From Lacticaseibacillus zhaodongensis (lineage in GTDB: Bacteria > Bacillota > Bacilli > Lactobacillales > Lactobacillaceae), in NCBI RefSeq assembly GCF_009687905.1, contig NZ_BLBG01000001.1:372001-436000 (forward strand): a stretch of DNA of 64,000 nt, written 5' to 3'. Shown in pieces: positions 56,181-64,000 of the stretch. The notes under the pieces were generated by a model. It was not told the origin of the DNA. It saw only the letters and a list, made by a program, of their open reading frames with translations, and ran no database searches. Both the position numbers and the translations under genes were made by a program. Position 1 is the stretch's first letter. Each line of letters begins with the position of its first letter.

Positions 56181-57464
56181 ATGTTTGTAGATCAGGTTAC
56201 AGTTGAAGTACACGCAGGTAAGGGCGGCGATGGTGCCGTAGCCTTTCGCCGTGAAAAATTTGTTCCCTTTGGCGGACCAGCCGGCGGGGATGGCGGGCGT
56301 GGGGGCAGTATTGTCTTCTACGTTGACTCGGGATTGAACACCCTGATGGACTTCCGCTACCACCGGCACTTCAAGGCCAAGCCCGGTAACAATGGGATGG
56401 GTAAGCAGATGTTCGGGCACGCGGCTGAGGACACCCGGGTCGCTGTCCCGGCCGGAACCAGTGTGACTGATGCCGATACAGGCGAGCTGATCGGTGATTT
56501 GACCAATCCGGGCGAAGAATTAGTAGTAGCACGGGGCGGCCGCGGTGGGCGGGGCAACATCCACTTCGTTTCGCCGAAGAACACTGCGCCCGAGATTGCC
56601 GAAAATGGTGAACCTGGTCAGGATCGCTTCGTTAAGCTGGAACTAAAGGTGCTCGCTGATGTGGGCCTGGTTGGTTTCCCATCCGTTGGGAAGTCGACCC
56701 TCTTGGCAGCCGTTACCGGCGCTAAGCCGAAGATTGCGGCCTACCAGTTCACGACCTTAGTTCCCAACTTGGGGATGGTCCGGCTTGATGACGGCAGTGA
56801 TTTTGTCATGGCCGACTTGCCAGGACTGATCGAAGGTGCATCCACCGGCGTCGGTCTCGGAATTGAGTTCTTGCGGCACGTTGAGCGGACGCGGGTTATC
56901 TTGCACCTTGTCGAAATGGACCCAACGAACGGTCGCGAGCCAATTGACGATTACCACCAGATTCAGCACGAATTGCTCACATACGATGAGAACATGCTGT
57001 CGCGTCCGGAAATCATTGTTGCAACTAAAATGGACACAGCGGGTGCTGACGAACGCTTTACCAAGTTCCAGGAACAGTTACTAGCCGAGGGTGTTGACCA
57101 AGATCACATCATGTCCATTTCCAGCATCACGCACAGCAACTTGCGCGTATTGATGCTCAAGACTGCGGAACTACTTAAGCAGGCACCGGCAATTGCCGAC
57201 CAGCACGAGTCTGCTGAGGATAAGGAATACAAGCTCGCAGCTCAAAAGGAACTCTCCATTGAGGACACTGAACACGCCTTTATTGTGCATGGGGACAAGG
57301 TTGAACGGCTTGCAGCGATGTCCAACTTGCAGCACGAAGACGGTGTGATTCGTTTCGCACGCAACTTGCGGCGGCTCGGGGTCGATAAGGCCTTGGCGGA
57401 TGCTGGTGCGCAGAATGGTGACCAAGTCATTATTGGTGACCTCACCTTTGAGTACGAGGAATAA
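56181..57464 (+). CDS. obgE: GTPase ObgE
   Basis: Obg (427 aa) is an essential GTPase in 50S assembly and the stringent response. The glycine-rich Obg fold spans residues ~1-158 ([22 protein letters not shown]), the G domain ~160-330 has [14 protein letters not shown], and an OCT domain forms the C-terminus. Length is normal. The spacing from the strong ribosome site is unusual and structured. The acyltransferase follows after 37 nt. Confidence 0.97.
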   Translation: MFVDQVTVEVHAGKGGDGAVAFRREKFVPFGGPAGGDGGRGGSIVFYVDSGLNTLMDFRYHRHFKAKPGNNGMGKQMFGHAAEDTRVAVPAGTSVTDADTGELIGDLTNPGEELVVARGGRGGRGNIHFVSPKNTAPEIAENGEPGQDRFVKLELKVLADVGLVGFPSVGKSTLLAAVTGAKPKIAAYQFTTLVPNLGMVRLDDGSDFVMADLPGLIEGASTGVGLGIEFLRHVERTRVILHLVEMDPTNGREPIDDYHQIQHELLTYDENMLSRPEIIVATKMDTAGADERFTKFQEQLLAEGVDQDHIMSISSITHSNLRVLMLKTAELLKQAPAIADQHESAEDKEYKLAAQKELSIEDTEHAFIVHGDKVERLAAMSNLQHEDGVIRFARNLRRLGVDKALADAGAQNGDQVIIGDLTFEYEE

Positions 57465-57501
57465 CTAGGGTTTAGTTTCGAAAAGGGTTGGACGGTGTAG
57501 G

Positions 57502-59466
57502 ATGAGTCAGGAAAAAACACACAAACGACGTTACATTACAGGTTTTGACGGTCTGCGAGCAATTGGGGTGCTGGGAGTCATCTTGTACCACCTGCGGCCC
57601 GACATCTTTCGGGGTGGTTACTTAGGGGTGCCGATTTTCATGGCCGTATCTGGTTATCTGATCACGGATGGCTTGCTCCGCGAATTCGATCTGAGCGGGC
57701 GAATCAACTTCAAGAGCTTCTTTATCCGGCGCGTGAAGCGCTTGTACCCGGGCCTAATTGCAATGCTCTTCGGGACCAGTGCGTACATCCTTTTCTTTGC
57801 GCGGGGCTTGTTACACAACCTGCACATGATTGTTTTGACCAACATGGCCTACGTTTACAACTGGTGGCAGATTCTCAATGGGCAATCTTATTTCGCCCGC
57901 TATGCCAACGGGGAGAGCCCGTTTACCCACTTATGGACGCTCTCGATCGAAGGCCAGTTTTACTTGATTTGGCCCTTTGTAGTCTTACTGCTACTTAAGC
58001 TTATCAAACCACGCAGCCGCTCATTTAATATCATCTTTGTTGTGGCTGTGATTTCTGCGGCGTGGATGGCAGTTTTGTACCACCCTGCAATTGGTGGTAA
58101 AGCCTTCGACCCCAGTCGCCTCTATTACGGCACCGACACCCGGGCCTTCGGAATTCTGCTTGGGGCTGCCCTTGCTTTTGTCTGGCCAAGTGGGCGGCTC
58201 GCCAAGTCAATCTCCCGTCAAGACCAACTGGTGCTAGATGGGGTCGGAACGGTGAGTCTACTCGGAATGCTGGCAATGGTCATGTTTACGACCGACCAGA
58301 GTACCTTCTTGTACCGGGGTGGGATGTTCCTGTTTTCAGTGCTAGTCACACTGTTGGTCGCTGTGGTTGCGCACCCTGGCAGTCACTTCAATGCGCTCCT
58401 GACCAACCCGCTTTTCACCTGGATTGGGCGCCATAGTTATGGAATTTACCTTTACCAGTTTCCAGTGATGATTTTCTTTGAGTCCGCGATGAAGGATATT
58501 GCGGATCACCCAGTTTTGTACCCTGTTCTTGAGGTTCTCATCATCTTGCTACTCACTGAGCTGTCCTTCGTGTTTATCGAGCAGCCTCTAGCACATTTCG
58601 ACTACAGCAAGTTGCCACAATACTTCCGGCGGGCGGCATGGCGCCCCCGCAACCTCATCGTTAGCCTTGTCTCCCTCATGATTCTGGCAATGGGTGGTGC
58701 GGCTATTGTCGAGGCGCCAAGCGTCAAGACGGATGCCGCGGATCACTCCGCGCTGGCAAAGAAGTTGAAGGAAACTAAGGCGCAAAGGGCAAAAAAGCAG
58801 CGGCAAAAGGAGCAGCTGCAGGAGAGCATTTCAGCATCGAAAAAGGCTGCCAAGAACTCTAGTTATAGTGCAAGCGTATCGAAGGCCAAGCAGGCAGCTG
58901 CTGAGTCAGATGCCAACAAGCACCCTGTCAACCAGGAGTTTGAAAAGTATGGTTTGACCCAAGTCGAGTTGCAGCAGGCTCAAACCATGGGAATCACAGC
59001 AATCGGGGACTCCGTGATGAAGGATGGCGAGGACAATCTGCAAAAGATTTTCCCGAAGGCATTCATCGATGCCGCGGTTTCACGGCAGGCAACTGATGGA
59101 ATTAAGCTTCTGCACCAGTATGCGGCCCAGGGCGCGCTTGCCGGAACCGTATTGATCGGTCTCGGTACTAATGGGCCGGTCACGCCGCAGCAGATTGACG
59201 ACGTGATGCACACGGCTGGGCCGAGCCGGCAAGTCTTCTGGATTAACGTCCGGGTCCCAACAAAGCAATGGCAAAACGATGTCAACCGGACACTGACGGC
59301 TGCAACGCACAAGTATCAGAACCTGCACGTGATTGATTGGTATGACTACGCAAACGCACACGATGATTGGTTCTACGCCGACCGGGTGCACCCGAATGTT
59401 GGCGGCAACATGCATTACGGTGCGATGATTGCTAAACAGGTCATTGTGGGTAGTGGTAGTAAATAA
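57502..59466 (+). CDS. OatA-type membrane O-acetyltransferase (AT3 plus SGNH)
   Basis: This 654-aa protein has an N-terminal acyltransferase-3 domain with ~10-11 membrane segments (residues 10-~400; FDGLRAIGVLGVILYHLRP and WTLSIEGQFYLIWPF). A Lys/Gln/Ala-rich linker (about 412-480) leads to an extracellular SGNH domain with S504 in IGDSV and the D627/H630 pair in DRVHPN. OatA proteins O-acetylate MurNAc in peptidoglycan and give lysozyme resistance. Some relatives modify teichoic acid or GlcNAc, so the target is inferred. Confidence 0.9.
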   Translation: MSQEKTHKRRYITGFDGLRAIGVLGVILYHLRPDIFRGGYLGVPIFMAVSGYLITDGLLREFDLSGRINFKSFFIRRVKRLYPGLIAMLFGTSAYILFFARGLLHNLHMIVLTNMAYVYNWWQILNGQSYFARYANGESPFTHLWTLSIEGQFYLIWPFVVLLLLKLIKPRSRSFNIIFVVAVISAAWMAVLYHPAIGGKAFDPSRLYYGTDTRAFGILLGAALAFVWPSGRLAKSISRQDQLVLDGVGTVSLLGMLAMVMFTTDQSTFLYRGGMFLFSVLVTLLVAVVAHPGSHFNALLTNPLFTWIGRHSYGIYLYQFPVMIFFESAMKDIADHPVLYPVLEVLIILLLTELSFVFIEQPLAHFDYSKLPQYFRRAAWRPRNLIVSLVSLMILAMGGAAIVEAPSVKTDAADHSALAKKLKETKAQRAKKQRQKEQLQESISASKKAAKNSSYSASVSKAKQAAAESDANKHPVNQEFEKYGLTQVELQQAQTMGITAIGDSVMKDGEDNLQKIFPKAFIDAAVSRQATDGIKLLHQYAAQGALAGTVLIGLGTNGPVTPQQIDDVMHTAGPSRQVFWINVRVPTKQWQNDVNRTLTAATHKYQNLHVIDWYDYANAHDDWFYADRVHPNVGGNMHYGAMIAKQVIVGSGSK

Positions 59467-59481
59467 GGTCCGAAGTCAGCA

Positions 59482-59516
59482 GAAGAGGCCGCGATGGATA
59501 CCGCGGCCTCTTCGCT
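59482..59516 (+). terminator. Terminator after the acyltransferase
   Basis: GAAGAGGCCGC (59482-59492) pairs with GCGGCCTCTTC (59503-59513), followed by a short T-poor tail; moderate strength. Confidence 0.75.
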
Positions 59517-59596
59517 TGTAAAATAAGGGTTGCGCAGGCTCTTCGCATCCTTATGGTAAAATGGAGCTAACAATTGTTTAGAAATGGATGGCAGAA

Positions 59597-60541
59597 ATGG
59601 AAATTACATTTTTAGGTACCGGTGCCGGTTCACCCGCACGTAGCCGCAACGTCAGTAGTCTAGCACTCAAGTTACTCGATGAGCGCAACGAGGTGTGGCT
59701 TTTTGATTGTGGTGAAGGCACGCAGCACCAGATTTTGCGGACAACGATCCGCCCGCGGAAGGTGACCAAGATTTTCATCACCCATCTGCATGGTGATCAT
59801 ATCTTCGGCTTGCCAGGTTTCCTTGCCAGCCGGGCTAACCAGGGCGGTTCGGAAGAGTTAACCATTTACGGCCCCCATGGGATTGAGGATTACGTCCGCA
59901 CCAGTCTGCGGATCACCCAGACTCGCCTGCCCTACAAACTTAGCTTCGTTGATTTGAAACCGGGACTGGTATTTGATGATGCCACCTTTACAGTTAGTTG
60001 TGACCATCTTGACCACCGGATTGAGAGCTTCGGCTTCCGGGTCGTCGAGAAGGATCACCCTGGTGAGTTGCTAATTGATAAGGTTCATGCCGCTGGTGTG
60101 CCTTCTGGACCGCTATATGGGGCTCTTAAGGCCGGCAAAACGATCACCCTGGCTGATGGAACACAACTAGATGGAAACGACTTCATTGGAGCCGCACAGC
60201 GCGGTCGCAGTCTGGCCATCTTCGGTGACACCCGGCAGAATTCTCGGGAGTTGGCCCTGGCGCAGGGAGTCACGGTCCTGGTGCATGAGAGCACCTTCGC
60301 TGGGGGTGAGGCCAAACTCGCTCACCAGTATTTCCATTCCACAAACATTCAGGCTGCCAAGCTAGCCCGCAGAGCGGGGGTTGGCAGGCTACTGCTGAAC
60401 CACATTTCCGCACGCTATGTCGGTGCGGCAGCTAAGCAGTTACAGTACGAGGCGCGGGGTGTGTTCAAAAACACGCGCGTCGTGAATGATTTTGATACCA
60501 TCAACATTCCGTTTGTAAAGGAGAGTGACCAGCATGACTAA
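59597..60541 (+). CDS. rnz: Ribonuclease Z (tRNA 3' processing)
   Basis: RNase Z (314 aa) cuts the 3' trailer from tRNA precursors. Metal motif [14 protein letters not shown], the GDT motif in IFGDTRQN and the late His in HISARYV are present, and the N-terminus [20 protein letters not shown] is typical. The ATG at 59597 gives the normal N-terminus and has GGATGG before it. An ATG three codons earlier (59588) cannot be fully excluded. Its end overlaps the SDR gene by 8 nt. Confidence 0.95.
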   Translation: MEITFLGTGAGSPARSRNVSSLALKLLDERNEVWLFDCGEGTQHQILRTTIRPRKVTKIFITHLHGDHIFGLPGFLASRANQGGSEELTIYGPHGIEDYVRTSLRITQTRLPYKLSFVDLKPGLVFDDATFTVSCDHLDHRIESFGFRVVEKDHPGELLIDKVHAAGVPSGPLYGALKAGKTITLADGTQLDGNDFIGAAQRGRSLAIFGDTRQNSRELALAQGVTVLVHESTFAGGEAKLAHQYFHSTNIQAAKLARRAGVGRLLLNHISARYVGAAAKQLQYEARGVFKNTRVVNDFDTINIPFVKESDQHD

Positions 60542-61322
60542 TTTGCATGGCAAGGTGTTAGTAATCACTGGTGGATCTAGCGGAATCGGGAAGACCGTGG
60601 CGCTGGCTGCGGCTAAGCGCGGTGCGACTGTTGTTCTGCTGGCCCGCAATCGTAGTAAACTAGCGGCAGTACGTGCCGAGTGTGCACGGCTCTCTGGGCA
60701 GTCCGCTTATGCTTTCACCCTTGACGTGTCTGATCCGGTCGCAATTGACAGCGTCTGGGACCAGATCATGGGTTCGGTTGATCATGTTGATTACCTGCTC
60801 AATGCGGCGGGCTTTGGGATTTTCGAGACGGCTCTCGACACGCCAATGCACACCGCCGAGGCGATGTTACGGACCAACGTCTTGGGCACCATGTACATGA
60901 CCCGGCTCGCCGGCCGCATCATGGTTGAGCAAGGCTACGGCCACATCATCAACATCGCATCCATGGCCGGCAAAATTTCGACTCCTAAGAGTGGGGTCTA
61001 CTCCGCTTCCAAGGCCGCTGTCATCGCCTATTCGAATGTTTTGCGGATGGAACTGCGTCCAGCCGGTGTTTTCGTAACCACCGTCAACCCTGGCCCAGTG
61101 CGGACCAACTTCTTTAACCGGGCGGGCGCTGAGGAGTACGAAAAGAGTGTTGATATTTTTGCACTCGACCCGCAGCAAGTGGCGAAGCGAATTCTGCAGG
61201 CGCTCGGGCGGCCCGTCCGGGAAATCAACCTCCCGGGTATCATGGCCGTTGCTGCTAAAATTTATCCGCTTTTTCCAAATATTAGTGATTACATCATCGT
61301 CAACGTCTTTGATCGGAAGTGA
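60534..61322 (+). CDS. Short-chain dehydrogenase/reductase
   Basis: This 262-aa SDR has the NAD(P) motif TGGSSGIGK near the N-terminus, the NAAG motif, and the catalytic pattern with Ser in NIASMAG and Tyr-x-x-x-Lys in YSASKAAV. It is the classical SDR type of the DltE/YqjQ group often found after rnz in lactobacilli. The substrate is unknown. AAAGGAG lies 9 nt before ATG 60534; a GTG at 60525 is inside the site. It forms an operon with rnz and lapA. Confidence 0.92.
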   Translation: MTNLHGKVLVITGGSSGIGKTVALAAAKRGATVVLLARNRSKLAAVRAECARLSGQSAYAFTLDVSDPVAIDSVWDQIMGSVDHVDYLLNAAGFGIFETALDTPMHTAEAMLRTNVLGTMYMTRLAGRIMVEQGYGHIINIASMAGKISTPKSGVYSASKAAVIAYSNVLRMELRPAGVFVTTVNPGPVRTNFFNRAGAEEYEKSVDIFALDPQQVAKRILQALGRPVREINLPGIMAVAAKIYPLFPNISDYIIVNVFDRK

Positions 61323-61327
61323 AGCTG

Positions 61328-61639
61328 ATGAAGAATCAATTACGTTTCGTGTTGGGTCTCGTCCTAGCGCTAATTGTTATTATCTTTGCGCTGCAGAACA
61401 GCCAGGCCGTGGTGGTCAACTTCTTCGGTTTACAGCTCCAATGGCCAATGATTATTATCATCGTCGTTGCGCTGTTGCTCGGTGCCGGCATTACCTTGCT
61501 ACTGTCTGCGGCAAGTATTAGTGCGGCCCGCAAAAACAGCAAGCGACTGCAAACAGAGCTCAACCAGCTGCGCGGACCCAAGAGTGTCATTAAGGCGAAA
61601 GAACAGGACAAGCAAAATAAAGATAACGCCAAAAAGTAG
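61328..61639 (+). CDS. LapA-domain membrane protein (DUF1049)
   Basis: This 103-aa protein has two membrane segments (~7-25 and ~40-62) with NSQAVVVNFFGLQLQWP between them, and a basic coiled tail. The layout is the LapA domain, a heat-shock or lipopolysaccharide-assembly-related family in Gram-negatives; its role in Gram-positives is unknown. ATG 61328 is preferred over GTG 61319, since GGAAG lies 8-9 nt upstream. Last gene of the rnz operon. Confidence 0.85.
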   Translation: MKNQLRFVLGLVLALIVIIFALQNSQAVVVNFFGLQLQWPMIIIIVVALLLGAGITLLLSAASISAARKNSKRLQTELNQLRGPKSVIKAKEQDKQNKDNAKK

Positions 61640-61659
61640 CCGCTCGCGGCTGCTTTTTT
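61636..61659 (+). terminator. Terminator of the rnz-SDR-lapA operon
   Basis: AGCCGC and GCGGCT form a stem with a 2-nt loop, followed by six Ts; it overlaps the lapA stop. Confidence 0.88.
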
Positions 61660-61686
61660 CGTACTTAGAACTATTTGCCTGGAATC

Positions 61687-61716
61687 TTTGACCTTCGCTG
61701 ACCAACAGGCTATAAT
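61687..61716 (+). promoter_or_regulatory. clpB promoter with overlapping CtsR operator
   Basis: A sigma-A promoter has TTGACC (61688-61693), a 17-bp spacer and TATAAT (61711-61716). On the opposite strand 61687-61703 reads GGTCAGCGAAGGTCAAA, matching the CtsR heptad repeat with two mismatches. It covers the -35 element, so bound CtsR should block RNA polymerase. Confidence 0.88.
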
Positions 61717-61718
61717 AA

Positions 61719-61745
61719 TTAGCACAGGGACGTGGAGAGTGCTAA
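61719..61745 (+). promoter_or_regulatory. CIRCE element (HrcA operator) of clpB
   Basis: TTAGCACAG, a 9-nt spacer and GAGTGCTAA match the CIRCE operator (consensus TTAGCACTC-N9-GAGTGCTAA); the last two bases of the left arm differ. It lies at the transcription start, so HrcA as well as CtsR should control clpB. Confidence 0.88.
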
Positions 61746-61815
61746 TTTTGGTTCCTGCTTGAATAGTGACGACGATTAAGACGATGTTAATCAATTAAGA
61801 GGGAGTTGTTGGGCA

Positions 61816-64000
61816 ATGGATCCGGAAAAACTGACAGAAGCAGTTACTAAGGCATTGGCGAGCGCACAGAAGGTTGCGGAGACGCGGCACCACCAAGATG
61901 TTGATATTCCGCACCTGTGGAAAATATTAGTGACGCCAAACGAGCTGGCCACCCAGATATACACTCAAGCCGGCGTTGACGTTGACGGGCTGACGCACAC
62001 CATCGACTCGGCTCTGGACAAGATCAGCGTTGTCGAAGGCGTCAGCAACTACGGTCAGAATATGGCGCAGAACCTGTACAAGTTGTTCCAAGACGCAGAC
62101 AAGGAGCGAACACGGCTCGGGGACCAGTTCATTGCAACGGACACCTTAGTACTTGCGCTCATGGAACAGAAGTATTCCCCAATCACGACCTTCATTACTG
62201 AGGCTGGCGTGGATAAGAAGCAGTTAGAGAAGGTCATTCAAGACATCCGTGGTGGTCAGCACGTGACCAGCAAGACCGCTGAGAATCAGTATCAAAGCCT
62301 AAAAAAGTACGGGACTGATTTGGTCGCCGAGGCGCGTTCCGGCAAAATGGATCCAATCATCGGTCGGGATGATGAAATTCGGGACGTGATCCGAATTTTG
62401 AGCCGGAAGACCAAAAACAATCCGGTCCTGATCGGTGAACCCGGGGTCGGCAAAACCGCCATTGTTGAAGGGCTTGCGCAACGCATTGTGCACCAAGATG
62501 TTCCGGACAACCTGAAGGACAAGACCATTATCAGCTTGGACATGGGCAGCTTGATTGCCGGAGCCAAATACCGGGGCGAATTTGAGGAGCGGCTCAAGGC
62601 CGTTCTGGCAGAAGTTAAAAAGGCTAACGGCCAGATCATTGTGTTCATTGACGAAATCCACACGATCGTGGGTGCCGGCAAGACCGAGGGTTCCATGGAT
62701 GCTGGTAACTTGCTCAAGCCAATGCTGGCGCGCGGAGAACTGCACCTGATCGGGGCGACCACGCTGGATGAATATCGGGAGAACATCGAGAAGGATAAGG
62801 CCCTTGAGCGGCGTTTCCAGCGGGTACTCGTTCAAGAACCCAGTGTTGAGGATACCGTCAACATTTTGCGGGGGCTAAAGGAACGTTACGAAATTTTCCA
62901 TGGCGTCCGGATTCACGATGCCGCCCTAGTCGCCGCAGCCAGACTGTCGAACCGCTACATTACCGACCGCTTCCTGCCGGATAAGGCCATTGATCTGGTT
63001 GATGAGGCGAGTGCCAACATCAACGTGGAGATGAACTCGCGGCCTAACGAACTGGACATTGCGGAGCGCAAGCAAATGCAACTCGAAATTGAAGAGCAGG
63101 CGCTCAGCGGTGAAACCGATGCGGCTAGTGTGGACCGACTAAAGAGCACCCAGGCGGAGTTAGCTAATGTCCGGGAAAAGACAAACAAGCTCAAGGCCCA
63201 GTGGGAAGCCGAGAAGAAGCAGCTTAGCGCCCTGAACGATAAGAAGAGTGAAATCGAAAAAGCCAAGCACGAGCTGAGTGACGCCCAGGACAAGTACGAC
63301 TTGGAGGCCGCTGCCCGTTTGCAACACGGCACCATTCCGAAGTTGGAACAGGAACTCAAAGACATGGAGGGTAAGGAACGCCCGGACAGTTGGCTTGTCC
63401 AAGAATCTGTCACCCCTGAAGGAATCGCGGCGGTTGTGAGTGAGCAAACTGGCATCCCAGTCAATAAGTTGGTTGAGGGCGACCGAGAAAAGTTGCTTCA
63501 TCTCGACGACAAGCTGCACGAACGGGTCGTTGGTCAGGATGATGCGGTTCAGTCGGTCACTGACGCCGTCCTGCGCTCCCGTGCGGGTCTGCAGAACCCA
63601 GACCGGCCACTGGGGAGCTTTATGTTCCTTGGCCCGACTGGGGTGGGTAAAACGGAACTGGCAAAGGCACTTGCCGAGGACATGTTCGATTCTGAGAAAC
63701 ACATGGTCCGGATCGATATGTCTGAATACATGGAAAAAGCCAGCGTATCCCGCTTGATTGGGGCCGCCCCCGGTTACATTGGCTATGAGGAAGGCGGACA
63801 ATTGACCGAAGCCGTGCGCCGGAACCCGTACACAATCGTGCTGCTGGATGAAATCGAGAAGGCCCACCCGGATGTCTTTAACATTTTGCTCCAGGTCTTG
63901 GATGATGGCCGCCTGACTGATGGTCAGGGCCGGACTGTCGACTTCAAGAACACCATTATCATTATGACGTCTAACCTCGGTAGTGAATTGCTACTCGGTG
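61816..64000 (+). CDS. clpB: ATP-dependent chaperone ClpB (partial, 3' end beyond window)
   Basis: ClpB disaggregates heat-damaged proteins with DnaK. About 728 residues are visible from ATG 61816 to the window edge. The N-terminal Clp repeat domain (about 1-145), AAA+ domain 1 with GEPGVGKT and [13 protein letters not shown], the long coiled-coil middle domain (about 410-525), and AAA+ domain 2 with GPTGVGKTE and [12 protein letters not shown] are all in place, in normal order. The middle domain separates it from ClpC and ClpE. The C-terminus lies outside the window. Upstream CtsR and CIRCE sites indicate heat induction. Confidence 0.97.
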   Translation, partial: MDPEKLTEAVTKALASAQKVAETRHHQDVDIPHLWKILVTPNELATQIYTQAGVDVDGLTHTIDSALDKISVVEGVSNYGQNMAQNLYKLFQDADKERTRLGDQFIATDTLVLALMEQKYSPITTFITEAGVDKKQLEKVIQDIRGGQHVTSKTAENQYQSLKKYGTDLVAEARSGKMDPIIGRDDEIRDVIRILSRKTKNNPVLIGEPGVGKTAIVEGLAQRIVHQDVPDNLKDKTIISLDMGSLIAGAKYRGEFEERLKAVLAEVKKANGQIIVFIDEIHTIVGAGKTEGSMDAGNLLKPMLARGELHLIGATTLDEYRENIEKDKALERRFQRVLVQEPSVEDTVNILRGLKERYEIFHGVRIHDAALVAAARLSNRYITDRFLPDKAIDLVDEASANINVEMNSRPNELDIAERKQMQLEIEEQALSGETDAASVDRLKSTQAELANVREKTNKLKAQWEAEKKQLSALNDKKSEIEKAKHELSDAQDKYDLEAAARLQHGTIPKLEQELKDMEGKERPDSWLVQESVTPEGIAAVVSEQTGIPVNKLVEGDREKLLHLDDKLHERVVGQDDAVQSVTDAVLRSRAGLQNPDRPLGSFMFLGPTGVGKTELAKALAEDMFDSEKHMVRIDMSEYMEKASVSRLIGAAPGYIGYEEGGQLTEAVRRNPYTIVLLDEIEKAHPDVFNILLQVLDDGRLTDGQGRTVDFKNTIIIMTSNLGSELLLG

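Overview
The window is chromosomal DNA of a low-G+C-lineage Gram-positive bacterium of the lactobacillus type (Lactobacillaceae). The signs are the ftsZ-sepF-yggT-ylmH-divIVA-ileS order, two RNase J genes, RpoY, YlbG, DUF1831 and UPF0223 proteins, an Ile T-box, a CIRCE/CtsR-controlled clpB, strong AGGAGG ribosome sites and frequent TTG/GTG starts. By eye the base composition is slightly above 50% G+C, high for the family. I cannot name the species. Nearly everything is core housekeeping sequence. I saw no rRNA, tRNA, insertion sequence, prophage or CRISPR array.

Layout. 1-5.7 kb: end of the division cluster (ftsZ tail, sepF, yggT, ylmH, divIVA), then a T-box leader and ileS. 5.8-8.0 kb: a convergent xpaC-telA pair. 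8.2-15.8 kb: mtnN, a cysteine desulfurase, DUF1831 and mnmA (the tRNA 2-thiouridine group), interrupted by dedA and a minus-strand tetR / 44-aa membrane protein / oleate hydratase block. 16-24 kb: a P-type ATPase, a histidine phosphatase, a TPR protein, recD2 and an Eis-like acetyltransferase. 24-27.2 kb: rpoY-rnjA and def on the minus strand. 27.3-28.9 kb: a magnesium-responsive M-box leader followed by a short ORF and an unusual membrane protein, then a UPF0223 gene. 29-38 kb: typA, ftsW, pyc, ylbG, rsmD, coaD and a PDZ-Lon protease. 38-42 kb: comEA-comEC-holA. 42.4-50.5 kb: rpsT, rpsO, rnjB, a TPR-like gene, tuf, tig and clpX. 50.6-54.1 kb: engB, a MazG-like gene, a 57-aa protein and an amino-acid ABC transporter. 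54.2-64 kb: uvrC, obgE, an OatA-type acyltransferase, rnz-SDR-lapA, and the 5' part of clpB.

The most interesting locus is 27286-28498. A sigma-A promoter leads into a complete M-box riboswitch with a terminator, then a 27-codon acidic and proline-containing ORF, then a hairpin that hides the next Shine-Dalgarno site. The 253-aa protein that follows looks like a condensed P-type ATPase: two N-terminal helices, an actuator-like segment and an M4-like helix. It has no TGE, PEGL or DKTGT motif. It may be a magnesium-stress regulator or scaffold derived from an MgtA-type pump. A second notable observation is a pair of ~105-nt hairpins (5672-5775 and 10396-10506) placed directly after two stop codons. 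They share architecture and an internal loop while their helices differ by compensatory changes, which suggests an unnamed structured RNA family. Other oddities are a ComEC whose metallo-beta-lactamase domain has lost its metal ligands, an RNase J2 with a reduced metal motif, an obgE ribosome site inside a hairpin, and dual HrcA/CtsR sites at clpB.
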